Below are positions 35,179-43,846 of a DNA stretch of 57,949 nucleotides, in pieces. Positions within the stretch are counted from its first letter, which is position 1. The number at the start of each line of letters is the position of its first letter. The DNA is from Alphaproteobacteria bacterium (GTDB lineage: Bacteria > Pseudomonadota > Alphaproteobacteria > Rhizobiales > Xanthobacteraceae), in the NCBI GenBank assembly GCA_005885285.1, contig VAZG01000194.1:1-57949 (forward strand). The letters run 5' to 3'. The notes below the pieces were generated by a model that did not search any database, was not told where the DNA came from, and worked only from the letters and a program-made list of their open reading frames with translations. The position numbers and the translations under genes are program-made.

Positions 35179-36464
35179 AGTCGGCTTCGGCCGTACGAGG
35201 TGTCGGCCTGGGGGCGCTCGCTTTACTGCTCGCGCTCATCGTTCCGGCGGCTCGGGGAGGCGAAGACACCATCAAAATCGGTATTCTGCATTCTCTGTCG
35301 GGCACCATGGCAATTAGCGAATCGGTACTCAAGGACACTGTTCTCATGCTGATAGCCGACCAAAACAAGAAAGGTGGGCTGCTCGGACGGAAACTGGAGC
35401 CGATAATTGTTGATCCTGCGTCTGATTGGGACCTCTTTGCGAAGGAGGCAAGGGAACTGCTTTCGAAGGAAAGGGTCGCGGTTGTGTTCGGCTGCTGGAC
35501 CTCGGCCTCCCGCAAATCCGTTCTGCCGATTTTCGAGCAGCTGAATGGCCTTCTCTTCTACCCGGTGCAATACGAGGGTGAAGAAAGTTCGCGCAATATT
35601 TTTTACACCGGAGCCACGCCCAATCAGCAGGCAATTCCGGCGGTTCGATATCTGATGAGCAAGGAAGGAGGCGAAATTCGCAGGTGGGTTCTGCTCGGCA
35701 CTGACTATATCTATCCACGCACGACAAACCGGATCTTGAGCGCGTATTTGACAGCAGAGGGGGTATCGCCAGACAACATCATGACAGTCTATACGCCGTT
35801 CGGCTATTCCGAATGGCGAGGGATCGTCGATCGGATCAAAGCCTTCGGTTCGGAGGGAAAAAAGACCGCGGTGATTTCAACCATCAACGGAGATGCAAAT
35901 ACGTACTTCTATAGGGAGCTCGCAGCCCAACAGGTAGACGCCAATGCATTTCCGGTCATGGCATTCTCGATCGGCGAACGCGAATTGCGCGGTGCGGACA
36001 TCGTCCCCGTCGGACACCTGGCGGCCTGGAATTACTTCCAGTCGATCAGTTCACCGGAAAACGAAGCTTTCGTGAAAATGTGGGCGGACTTCAACGAGCA
36101 ACGCGACAAAACTACGAATGACCCGATGGAAGCTACCTTCATTGGCTTTAGGATGTGGGCGCAAGCCGTTGTCCAAGCGGGCACCACCGACGTAGATGCG
36201 GTTCGCCAAGCCATGTACGGTCAGAGGATCAAAGCGCCCAGCGGCTTCGAGATTGTGATGAACACTAATCATCATCTTTCCAAGCCGGTCATGATAGGCA
36301 AGATAAATACCTCCGGGACTTTTGATGTCATTTGGCAGTCGATCAATCCGGTACGCGCCGATGCCTGGAGCAGGTACATCCCCGATAGTGCGAAGCGTAC
36401 GGCTGATTGGACCTTTCCCTGGTTCTGCGGGGGGTGCATCGAGCCAACATTCAAGGAATGGTGA
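35175..36464 (+). CDS. urtA: UrtA-like periplasmic binding protein without transporter genes
   Basis: A 429-residue exported solute-binding protein of the UrtA/AmiC/FmdD type, which bind urea and short amides. Signal peptide about residues 1-28, then IKIGILHSLSGTMAISES, DQNKKGGLLGRKLEPIIVDP, VVFGCWTSASRKSVLPIFEQ, GLLFYPVQYEGEESSRNIFY and GTDYIYPRTTNRILSAYLTA, all near-standard UrtA blocks. No urtBCDE permease or ATPase genes are present; instead the start codon overlaps the stop of the CACHE cyclase gene. I infer a sensory role, presenting urea or an amide to the cyclase, rather than transport. Confidence 0.9.
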   Translation: MKSASAVRGVGLGALALLLALIVPAARGGEDTIKIGILHSLSGTMAISESVLKDTVLMLIADQNKKGGLLGRKLEPIIVDPASDWDLFAKEARELLSKERVAVVFGCWTSASRKSVLPIFEQLNGLLFYPVQYEGEESSRNIFYTGATPNQQAIPAVRYLMSKEGGEIRRWVLLGTDYIYPRTTNRILSAYLTAEGVSPDNIMTVYTPFGYSEWRGIVDRIKAFGSEGKKTAVISTINGDANTYFYRELAAQQVDANAFPVMAFSIGERELRGADIVPVGHLAAWNYFQSISSPENEAFVKMWADFNEQRDKTTNDPMEATFIGFRMWAQAVVQAGTTDVDAVRQAMYGQRIKAPSGFEIVMNTNHHLSKPVMIGKINTSGTFDVIWQSINPVRADAWSRYIPDSAKRTADWTFPWFCGGCIEPTFKEW

Positions 36465-36657
36465 CGCTCTCGGCGCTGTTGGTTTGGCGCGATCAACGCG
36501 ATCGTTGCATGCTGCTGCGGCGCCATTGCAACTCGCCAGTTTCGAACATAAGCGTGGGATATGGCCAATTGCAGATTGCAAATGATAGCCTGACGGCCAG
36601 TACCTCCGGACGGAAGGCCGCCCGTATCTCAAATATGCAGGAAGGTCAGCAGACCCG

Positions 36658-37362
36658 ATGCCTCAAGAAATGACACTGACGTTCCGCTGCCCGAAGGAAC
36701 TTGACGGCCTGTTGCCGCTGCCAATGCTGGCAGCGTCAGGTTTGCCCGGCTGGGTCAAGGAGATGCCGGCGCAGGCGTTCAATGCGGTGCTTTCGCGCGA
36801 TCACGACACGGTCAAGCGCTGTCCGCCATTCATCGACGCCATGACATCGGGTTTTTTGATCCCGCTGATCTGCGACGTGAAGTTCGAGAATGGCGAATTC
36901 ACCTGGGACTACGACTTGCCGCCGGGCGGAGAATCCGGTTTCGTTCGCTCACCGATCGGCTTCCACGATGCCAGCCAGGTCACCGGCACGCCACTGTTCG
37001 ATGCCGACCGATATCTCATCAAATTCCACAATCTCTGGACGATCGAGGCGCCCGACGGCTACTCGTTGCTATTCACCCATCCGGTCAATCGTTTCGACCT
37101 GCCTTTCACCACGTTGACCGGCTTGGTCGATTGCGACCGCTATCATGACGCATGGATCCATTTCCCCGCACGCTGGCATGACGCGAGTTTCAATGGCGTG
37201 CTGCCGAAGGGCACGCCAGTCGCACAGTGTTTTCCTGTCAAACGGGAAAACTGGAGCGCACGTACCGCTGCCTTCAACGAAGAGGAGACGCAGCGGGCGC
37301 ACGATCTCACCAACGCGATCTTCCGCGACAAAAGCGTCTACCGCCGCCAGTTCCGCGCTTAA
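36658..37362 (+). CDS. Conserved protein of unknown function, 234 residues
   Basis: A soluble 234-residue protein with no signal peptide: TLTFRCPKELDGLLPLPMLA, TVKRCPPFIDAMTSGFLIPL, FHNLWTIEAPDGYSLLFTHP and PKGTPVAQCFPVKRENWSAR. The mix of beta strands and the conserved KFHNLWTIETP-like block resembles uncharacterised DUF proteins (DUF6065 is my best but weak guess). The stop codon overlaps the convergent TPR gene by four bases. Function unknown. Confidence 0.8.
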   Translation: MPQEMTLTFRCPKELDGLLPLPMLAASGLPGWVKEMPAQAFNAVLSRDHDTVKRCPPFIDAMTSGFLIPLICDVKFENGEFTWDYDLPPGGESGFVRSPIGFHDASQVTGTPLFDADRYLIKFHNLWTIEAPDGYSLLFTHPVNRFDLPFTTLTGLVDCDRYHDAWIHFPARWHDASFNGVLPKGTPVAQCFPVKRENWSARTAAFNEEETQRAHDLTNAIFRDKSVYRRQFRA

Positions 37363-38207
37363 ATCTTTTCGACACACAGGAATTTTGCGGCGGCGCTCGG
37401 CCGGAGAAAGAAACGGCCATGCGGGCCGGCGGCGAGCGCCATGAGCGCTGGCCCCGCCAGTTGCGCAGAGCCGCGCGTCGCCGCACGCAGCGTCGCTTCT
37501 GCCGCGTCGCGCTCACCTAATTCCAGAAGGCACTTGCCGAGACTGACCCGTGTCGCGGCATCGTCCGGGTGAAGTGCCAGCGCGCGCCGGTAGAGATCGA
37601 CGGCGGCGGCATAGTCGCCGTCGAGCGCCATCGCCTTGGCCAGCGCGAGCAGAGCATCATGTCGCGCCGGGGCCGCCGCCAGCACCTGCGAAAACAAGGC
37701 GCGCGCCTTGGCGCGGTCGTTGTGGTTGGCATGAAGATGCCCAAGCCCCATGCGCAGATCGAGGACGTCAGGTGTAAGCGCCAATCCGCTTTCGAGCACC
37801 GCGATGCCTTCGTCGAAGCGTCCCAGCTTACGCAGTTGACCGCCCAGCTCGATGAACGCCGGCGGGAATGGTGGCCGCCGTGCCGTCGTGTGGCGCAATT
37901 GTTCCAACGCCTCATCACTCCGTCCGGCGACGGCTAGTGCGGCGGCCAGCAGGGTTTCGATCGCCGGGTCATTGCTGCGCCGCGCCGCCCTCTGCAAGGG
38001 ATCGATCGCTTCGTCGGCGCGGTTCTGCATCACGAGCGCACGTCCGAGAACGTCTGCTGCGACGATATTACCTCGGTTCGACTTCAACACATCCAACGCG
38101 AGGCGCTCTGCCTCACTGAAGCGCTGCATCCGCAACGCGAGGATCGCTTTGTCAAGCGCCGGATTGTTCGGGCTGGGCCGTTCGGGGCTTGGTGGGCGCT
38201 TTGACAT
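37359..38207 (-). CDS. Tetratricopeptide-repeat protein
   Basis: A 282-residue protein of tandem TPR units from about residue 18 to 260, for example AILALRMQRFSEAERLALDV, LGRALVMQNRADEAIDPLQR, ALAKAMALDGDYAAAVDLYR and SLGKCLLELGERDAAEATLR. It has no signal peptide or other domain, so it likely acts as a cytoplasmic scaffold. The tRNA-Ser gene lies about 235 bases upstream on the same strand. Partners are unknown. Confidence 0.88.
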   Translation of the reverse strand: MSKRPPSPERPSPNNPALDKAILALRMQRFSEAERLALDVLKSNRGNIVAADVLGRALVMQNRADEAIDPLQRAARRSNDPAIETLLAAALAVAGRSDEALEQLRHTTARRPPFPPAFIELGGQLRKLGRFDEGIAVLESGLALTPDVLDLRMGLGHLHANHNDRAKARALFSQVLAAAPARHDALLALAKAMALDGDYAAAVDLYRRALALHPDDAATRVSLGKCLLELGERDAAEATLRAATRGSAQLAGPALMALAAGPHGRFFLRPSAAAKFLCVEKI

Positions 38208-38441
38208 TGGCCTCGACGACGAAGTAAGGTGAAGCTGATAAGCTCGACGACTATCACCAACTCGGCACCGGTGGCGCGTCGCAGTCTGCTGTCGGTGAAC
38301 GATGTCGCTGGCCTAAAGCGGGATAGGCGCAACAGTGCTCAATCCGTTTAGATTCGCCGAAAATCATCACCGATCGTAGCGTCGGTAGCGTTCGGGTAGC
38401 GTGTCGCATCATAGCGTGGACACCGGCTGGACATTGAGCGG

Positions 38442-38535
38442 TGGCGGAGACGGAGGGATTCGAACCCTCGATAGGGCTTTACAACCCTATAACGGTTTAG
38501 CAAACCGCCGCCTTCAGCCACTCGGCCACGTCTCC
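38442..38535 (-). tRNA. tRNA-Ser (anticodon GCT), with encoded CCA
   Basis: Read on the minus strand the gene begins GGAGACGTGGCCGAGTGGCT and ends CCGTCTCCGCCA. The acceptor stem GGAGACG pairs with CGTCTCC, the D-arm is GCCGAGTGGC, the anticodon loop is TTGCTAA (anticodon GCT, decodes AGC/AGT), a long variable arm (TAGGGTTGTAAAGCCCTA) identifies the serine type, and the T-arm is GGGTTCGAATCCC. CCA is encoded at 38442-38444. Confidence 0.98.
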
Positions 38536-39249
38536 AACGCGGCCGATATGCCTGACGCGGCGGCGGCCCGCAAGCGGCGATTCTGTGCGCCTTGACGCGC
38601 ACGCGCGATCGGCGACTCCGGGTTTTACCGGTGCCCTCAATCTCAAGGCTTGCCCACCCCTGCGTCGCAAGGCTTGCGATCGCTCACACGGCGTATCGAA
38701 TTTCAAAATCCTCCTGCACAACCCAACCGCGCCAGGAACCGGCATCATTGTCATGCAACGAGTCGCGCTATTTGCCGACTCGTCGGCGGTATTGCGGGCG
38801 TGACGGAATCACTGCGCCGCTTGTTCGATTCGCAGCGCGTCGAGTGCGCGAAGGAGAAAACCTGCCGGACAAGCTGCCTGCGCAGTGATCTCGGGGGCAA
38901 ATGAAGAAAATCGAGAATATCGTTGCATAACAATGTCTTGCGAGGAAAGCCGGATCAGGGCTGCGTGCTATTTGTGCAACACCCTTCCAAAAACGCCCTG
39001 ACCAGCATCGCCTGAAGCGGTTCCTTTATTGCGTGTACATGGACCTTCAGTAATTGTGATGTTGCGACGGAGGGGGGCATCCCGAGGTCGTCCCGTTTTT
39101 AGGTGGTTCGCTTAAGTCCCTCGCGTTCATGCGGGAGTGTCCGAAGGCGCGAAGCGGCTAAGCGGTGTTTGGGGACAAGGGAACCAACCTTAGGGTACTT
39201 CACCCAGCGGATCCGGAACCTTCCCTTTAGAGCAACTTGGAGGTTTAAC
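38536..39249. other. Intergenic region and porin leader
   Basis: No convincing gene between tRNA-Ser and the porin start. The last ~150 bases are an untranslated leader like those of Bradyrhizobium porin genes, ending with CTTGGAGG, the ribosome site for ATG 39250. No duplicated tRNA 3' end was seen. Confidence 0.5.
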
Positions 39250-40739
39250 ATGAAGATGGTTAAGAGCCTACTCCTCGGCTCAGCGGCGGGTTTACTCGCC
39301 ATGGGCGGAGCACAGGCGGCCGATCTTCCCGTAAAGGCCAAAGCGGTCGAATATGTGAGGATCTGCTCTCTGTATGGTGCCGGATTCTTCTACATTCCGG
39401 GCACCGACACGTGCATCAAGGCACCGCGACGGAATACGGCGTTGTCCGCACCTTCGGCCAAGCCGACTTCCAGTTCTCGACCTTCGGTGGGACGAGCAGC
39501 CTTGGTGTTGCGGGCAGCGTGAGCACGGCGGCGGTCCAGGGCCAGCTCAACAACGACACGGCCGGCAACGGCTACGTCGCGGTTGAATTTGCGTTCGTCC
39601 AGTTCGCTGGTTTCACCTTCGGTAAGTCCGCCTCGGCCTACGCCACGCCGTGGCATGGCTATCCCGGCAACAATACCTCGTTCCTGGTCGGCGGTTACGA
39701 CTCGGTCACCGGTATCAACAACATCCAGTACACCTGGCAGTTTGGTAATGGTGTGTCGGCGACGTTGGGTATCGACGACAGCAGCGCCAACAACTTCAAC
39801 CGCACCCAGATCATCAATGCGATTGGCGGCGCAGCGGGCGGCAGCATCGGTTTCACCGGCGCATGTACCTCTTTCATCACCGGTGAAGGCTGTGCCTACG
39901 GCGGCACCAGCGTTCCTGATTTCGTCGGTAACATCCGGGTCGATCAGGCTTGGGGTCTGTTCCAGCTTTCAGGCGCGATCCACGACGACCATGCCGGCTA
40001 CTTCGCGACGGCAAACTTAGCGGGCTCCCAGTTCGTCGGTGGCTTGAGCCAAGCCGGTGCTATCAATTTCGGTCATCCCGACGACAAATACGGCGGGGCC
40101 GTTATGGCTGCCTTGCAGATCAAGAACATCCCGACCGGTGCCGGCGACGACATCAAGATGTCAGGGTCTTGGTCGTTGGGCGCATCGAAGTACGTGCTGG
40201 GAACCAGCTCGCCGGATCCGTCTTCGTTTGCGATCTACAAAGGCACCCGGCTTGCCATGGGTGTGACGACAGACTCGATCTACTCGGGCGCCAACGCGGC
40301 CATCGGCAATCCGGTTACGCAACAGCAGTTGACTCGCGGCTGGGGCTTTAATGGTGCGTTCAACCACAACTGGGATCCCTACTGGTCAACCAGCTTGTTC
40401 GGCGGTATCGCCCGGCTGAGCTACAATGCGACGGCTAAGGCAATTTGGTGCAACTCCTACCTGCTTGGCGGAACCTCCGGTATTACCGCCGCCTCCGTCG
40501 CTGGGGTTACCAATTGCGATCCTGGCTTCACGATCTCTGAAATCGGCCTGGTCACTCGTTGGACCCCGGTCAAGAACCTGACGTTCAGCGCTGAAGTGCT
40601 GTACGCCTACCTGAAGACCAATATGGCTGGAACGGTCGTAGCCACGCCTTCTTCGGCTCTGCCGCTGGCCACCACGGCCTATACCTACGGCAGCAACGGT
40701 ACGACTTCGCTGAACCTGCGCGTTCAGCGGAACTTCTGA
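39250..40739 (+). pseudogene. Porin (Omp2b type) with internal deletion and frameshift
   Basis: The 5' end codes for the standard rhizobial porin start ([20 protein letters not shown], signal cleavage near AQA-ADL, then [12 protein letters not shown]). Instead of continuing into the first barrel strands, the DNA jumps near 39420 to [20 protein letters not shown] in another frame, which then runs intact to the usual porin end NLRVQRNF at 40739. Roughly 50 residues of barrel are missing and the frame is broken. An ATG at 39411 could restart the 3' part, but without a signal peptide. Promoter leader and terminator remain. A deletion, or an assembly collapse of tandem porin genes, would explain it. 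Confidence 0.85.
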
Positions 40740-40768
40740 TCCCGATCGTCTAACAACGATCTAATAGA

Positions 40769-40797
40769 ACCCCCGGCGGGAAACCGCCGGGGTTTTT
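40769..40797 (+). terminator. Rho-independent terminator of porin gene
   Basis: CCCCGGCGG, short loop, CCGCCGGGG followed by TTTTTCTTTTT: a textbook 9-bp GC stem and T-run, about 30 bases past the porin stop. Confidence 0.93.
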
Positions 40798-40871
40798 CTT
40801 TTTGCCTAATCATCGCGGTTTACATCTCGTTCGTTGCACAATACGAACGAGGTCATTGGAAGGGTCGACGA

Positions 40872-41309
40872 ATGATCAGGCTCGGGATGATATTGTTCTG
40901 CTCGCTTCCGGTAATGGCAACCTCAGCCGCAGCCGAAGCTCTTATCGAGCCGGGGCAGTGGAACGTAACCTCAAATACCGTCATGAATGGCGCAGCCTCG
41001 CCGCCGCAGGCGAAGGCCCGTTGCCTCACTCCGGAGCAAGCAGGCGACGTCGCCAAAACTTTCGGACCGGTGTCTGGCACTATCAATTCCACCTGTGAAC
41101 AACCGGAATATGAAACGACGGCGCGAACGCTGAAATGGCGCCTGCAATGCAGGGGTCAGCTTGATGTGGATGTCGCAGGGAGCTTCAACTTCGACAGTCC
41201 GCTTCACTATACGGCCATCATCACCTCGAAGGGCCGGATGGCGGGTGCGTTGATCAGCGACGTGAAGACGGAGCTGGAAGGCGAGCGCGTCGGCGACTGT
41301 CAGCAGTGA
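40872..41309 (+). CDS. DUF3617-family exported protein
   Basis: A 145-residue protein with a signal peptide (MIRLGMILFCSLPVMATSAA, cleavage near AEA) and a DUF3617-like domain beginning ALIEPGQWNVTSNTVMNGAA, followed by ARCLTPEQAGDV, a cysteine and SFNFDSPLHYTAIITSKG. Members are periplasmic and of unknown function. Just upstream lies the 20-mer at 40818-40837 also seen at 24261. It has no TGCCG-N5-GCATAG motif. Confidence 0.85.
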   Translation: MIRLGMILFCSLPVMATSAAAEALIEPGQWNVTSNTVMNGAASPPQAKARCLTPEQAGDVAKTFGPVSGTINSTCEQPEYETTARTLKWRLQCRGQLDVDVAGSFNFDSPLHYTAIITSKGRMAGALISDVKTELEGERVGDCQQ

Positions 41310-41506
41310 CGGTTTGCTGAAAACCAACACCCACCTCCGAACAAATTTTATCGTTGGTGCACCTTGGCCGCCGCGCTGAGACAAAGTCGATTCCTCGTCG
41401 CTCTCAACCACGCCTTGATGCTCGTGCACCGTTTAGGACCTAGCCGGTCACCTGTTGTAGGCGCTCGCGGAATTGCCGGCCTGCTTAGCTAGGAAGTCGA
41501 TCAACC

Positions 41507-41522
41507 TGCCGTTTTCGCATAG
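41507..41522 (+). promoter_or_regulatory. TGCCG-N5-GCATAG motif before 41649 gene
   Basis: TGCCGTTTTCGCATAG, exact match and identical to the copy at 31650, 127 nt before the ATG at 41649. Confidence 0.68.
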
Positions 41523-41648
41523 ACACCAGTTACCGGTTGACGTTTATGCCACCCAGGTACTGCAGGGGTCGTGTCCACTCCGTGAGCCCGGTATTTAAGA
41601 AGGCCCGCACGTGAAATTATTTGAGGCGTCGTGAGAGGAAATGTTACA

Positions 41649-41957
41649 ATGTCAAAGACAGCTTCGATCTTGGCTTGCGGCCTGGTGGCCTCGATATTCT
41701 CGTTCAACGCGCATGCTTTCCCGGGCTCGTCGGCACCCCAAGTGGCGGCGTCAGATATTATCGAGGTGCGGGGCTTTTGCGGGCTCGGCTTTCACCGCGG
41801 GCCTTACGGCGCCTGCGTACCGAACGGCGTGCCTTACGGATATGTGGCCCCGGTAGTGGTGGCGCCTTATGCGGCGCCCGTCGTCGCGCCGCGCGTGGTG
41901 TGCCCATATGGGTACTACTTCTATGCTCCCTACGGCCGCTGTGTGCCCACTCCATAG
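41649..41957 (+). CDS. Secreted tyrosine/proline-rich protein with GCG-CRPN-type motif
   Basis: A 102-residue exported protein: signal peptide MSKTASILACGLVASIFSFN cleaved near AHA-FPG, a motif FCGLGFHRGPYGACVPNG resembling the GCG_CRPN prefix-to-repeats domain, then a valine/proline/tyrosine-rich tail (VAPVVVAPYAAPVVAPRVVC, ending YAPYGRCVPTP). Four cysteines could form disulfides. GAGAGGAAAT provides a ribosome site. Probably a surface or periplasmic protein; function unknown. Confidence 0.82.
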   Translation: MSKTASILACGLVASIFSFNAHAFPGSSAPQVAASDIIEVRGFCGLGFHRGPYGACVPNGVPYGYVAPVVVAPYAAPVVAPRVVCPYGYYFYAPYGRCVPTP

Positions 41958-42150
41958 CGGAAAAACGAATAGGCATTGCGGAATTGCCGTCGCGCTTCGG
42001 CGTATTTGTCACGATGGGTTTTTGTGCCCAGGTGTCAGTCACTTCAGAGAAGCATTCGCCTTCCTGTATTGCGAGCATCGCTGCGACACGATCCTACACA
42101 AAGTTGTCGAACCGACATCCACGTTGATGGCTACGTGGTGAACGGCAGTT

Positions 42151-42954
42151 CTATTGGGCAACTACACTACTGACACCGTGCCAGACTTGATCCTTAAGGG
42201 CGATCAGCTCTGGAGGGCGCAATGTTGTCGGTGGCTCGGTTCGCTTGATGCCGTCGGAGACAAGACGGGCAACGTCGATTTCGCCGTCCGTATGGTAGGG
42301 ATCACCCTCACCATTCCAGGCGATCAGGGTTGGTCCGATTCCGGAGATCTGGAAGAAGACCTCGACCATCCCCGCCGCACGCAAATCGTGCATCAGCAGG
42401 TCACGCTCGGCATCGATGTTTGGTCCGATGTGGTGGGTGACTTGCCCGGTGTCATGGCTGAAGCCGACTCCACGGTCGAACGTTATTGAGCCGAGCCAGA
42501 CTGGACGGCCGTCCGTTCCTTTTTCAAGCACCAGCCACAAGCGGACGTGATGTCGCTTATCGGCGCTTCGGCCGTCCGGCTTTTCAAAAGCAAGCTGTTG
42601 CTTTTTTCCGTCATAGTAGAGCGGACTGACAGGCGCATCGCGGTCGGGACGATCAAGCGCCACGCTGCCGACGATGTCGATGCTCGTGCGCAGCGTGATC
42701 GGGTCGGCCGGAAACCATTCCGCCTCATGCATGGCGCGGACGATATCTTCTTTGCTGCCAACAAGTCCGACGTTCAGTGCGTCACCCGGAATGCCGGAGC
42801 TGGTGCGCGTCACCATGGGAAGGCTGGCCAGACCAGGTTCATGCTCGTGGTGCTTCCAGAGCGCAGGCAAAACCACGTAGGCCAGTACGAAATAGACGAT
42901 TGGCACAGCTCCAAGGATGAGCAGCCATCGCCGGCGCTTTGTAGAAAGCTTCAT
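42151..42954 (-). CDS. Membrane-anchored LssY C-terminal-domain protein
   Basis: A 267-residue protein with an N-terminal membrane anchor (about residues 8-28, WLLILGAVPIVYFVLAYVVL) and an LssY_C-like periplasmic domain: SSGIPGDALNVGLVGSKEDI, MHEAEWFPADPITLRTSIDI, VSPLYYDGKKQQLAFEKPDG, RHHVRLWLV and FDRGVGFSHDTGQVTHHIGP. GGGAG precedes ATG 42954. Family function is unknown. A one-mismatch copy of the shared motif lies 91 nt upstream, divergent from the copy before the HAD fragment. Confidence 0.88.
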   Translation of the reverse strand: MKLSTKRRRWLLILGAVPIVYFVLAYVVLPALWKHHEHEPGLASLPMVTRTSSGIPGDALNVGLVGSKEDIVRAMHEAEWFPADPITLRTSIDIVGSVALDRPDRDAPVSPLYYDGKKQQLAFEKPDGRSADKRHHVRLWLVLEKGTDGRPVWLGSITFDRGVGFSHDTGQVTHHIGPNIDAERDLLMHDLRAAGMVEVFFQISGIGPTLIAWNGEGDPYHTDGEIDVARLVSDGIKRTEPPTTLRPPELIALKDQVWHGVSSVVAQ

Positions 42955-43044
42955 GAAACCGCTCCCTGGGTGGTCAACGGAGGATCTTGGTAACCGCGGT
43001 CGACGCGCGGAGCACGATTCTATCAGGCATTTCAAATGCATCGA

Positions 43045-43060
43045 CTATGCAGAAACGGCG
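43045..43060 (-). promoter_or_regulatory. TGCCG-N5-GCATAG-like motif before LssY_C gene
   Basis: Minus strand CGCCGTTTCTGCATAG (one mismatch), 91 nt before the ATG at 42954; divergent partner at 43144. Confidence 0.62.
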
Positions 43061-43143
43061 AATGCTAAACGCAGAGCGGTGGAACGTGATTACCTATGAC
43101 TACGGCGATGAGCAGAATAAGGTGGTTTGAGCGGCGACGACTG

Positions 43144-43159
43144 TGCCGAATATGCATAG
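43144..43159 (+). promoter_or_regulatory. TGCCG-N5-GCATAG motif before HAD-like fragment
   Basis: TGCCGAATATGCATAG, exact match, 102 nt before the ATG at 43261. Confidence 0.7.
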
Positions 43160-43260
43160 ACGGCGACCATTGCTCACCCCAAACTTCCGCTGCTGCATCG
43201 GTGGTGGTGAATGACCGTGTAATCCCATTGGGTATCGCCTTTCGCCTCCGGAGAGCCACG

Positions 43261-43653
43261 ATGAAGAACATGCGATTGAGTGCGTTGGCCGGCGCGATCT
43301 TCGCAGTCGCTTTGGGCTTGGGCTGCTCGGTTCAGGTGGCCGCCCAAAGCGATCCACTGCCATCATGGAACGACACGCCGACGAAGCAGGCCATTGTCGA
43401 GTTTGTCGGCCGGGTCACCAAAACTGGCGGTGCGGATTTTATTGCACCCGCCGAGCGCATTGCGACGTTTGATAACGACGGCACGCTTTGGGTCGAACAG
43501 GCGATGCCGAACGCGAATAGGCCTACGATGAAACGTTGCGACGAATTGAAGCAACCGGTAGCCGTGACCTATTCGAAACGTACCTTTTGCTTTGTGCATC
43601 CTAGGGTTTTGTGTCATCTTCCGTACACAGGAGCTGCGCAGCTCCCGGCCTAA
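43261..43653 (+). pseudogene. HAD-family phosphatase, 3' part lost
   Basis: The first 80 codons encode a signal peptide and the start of a secreted haloacid-dehalogenase protein: DPLPSWNDTPTKQAIVEFVG and ERIATFDNDGTLWVEQ, with the catalytic Asp motif DNDGT. After VEQ the sequence no longer resembles the family and the frame drifts through unrelated codons to a stop at 43653 (130 residues rather than over 300). The break lies beside a near-copy of the shared motif at 43505. Promoter, ribosome site and signal peptide persist, but later HAD motifs are absent. Confidence 0.78.
43505..43520 (+). promoter_or_regulatory. TGCCG-N5-GAATAG motif-like site at HAD breakpoint
   Basis: TGCCGAACGCGAATAG, one mismatch in the right half. 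It lies where the HAD reading frame stops matching its family, 327 nt before AraC paralogue 2. Confidence 0.4.
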
Positions 43654-43846
43654 AATATGTCTGATTGTCGCTATCGTAGGTTGCATCGGCGAGCTTACAG
43701 GAGTGCATTTCGGTCGCGGGCCCAATTCGACCCGTCGATAGGTCCCGGCGATCATCGGCAAGCAAGACGCCGGTCATCGCGTCGCATTCAAGGAAGGCGC
43801 GGCCCAATAGTCAGTTTTCAGTTTCGGCAAATCCAGGAGTACGGAA

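Noticed and set aside
38442..38535. tRNA-Ser as an integration site for the accessory region
   Set aside because: No integrase gene and no duplicated tRNA 3' end were seen on either side within the window.
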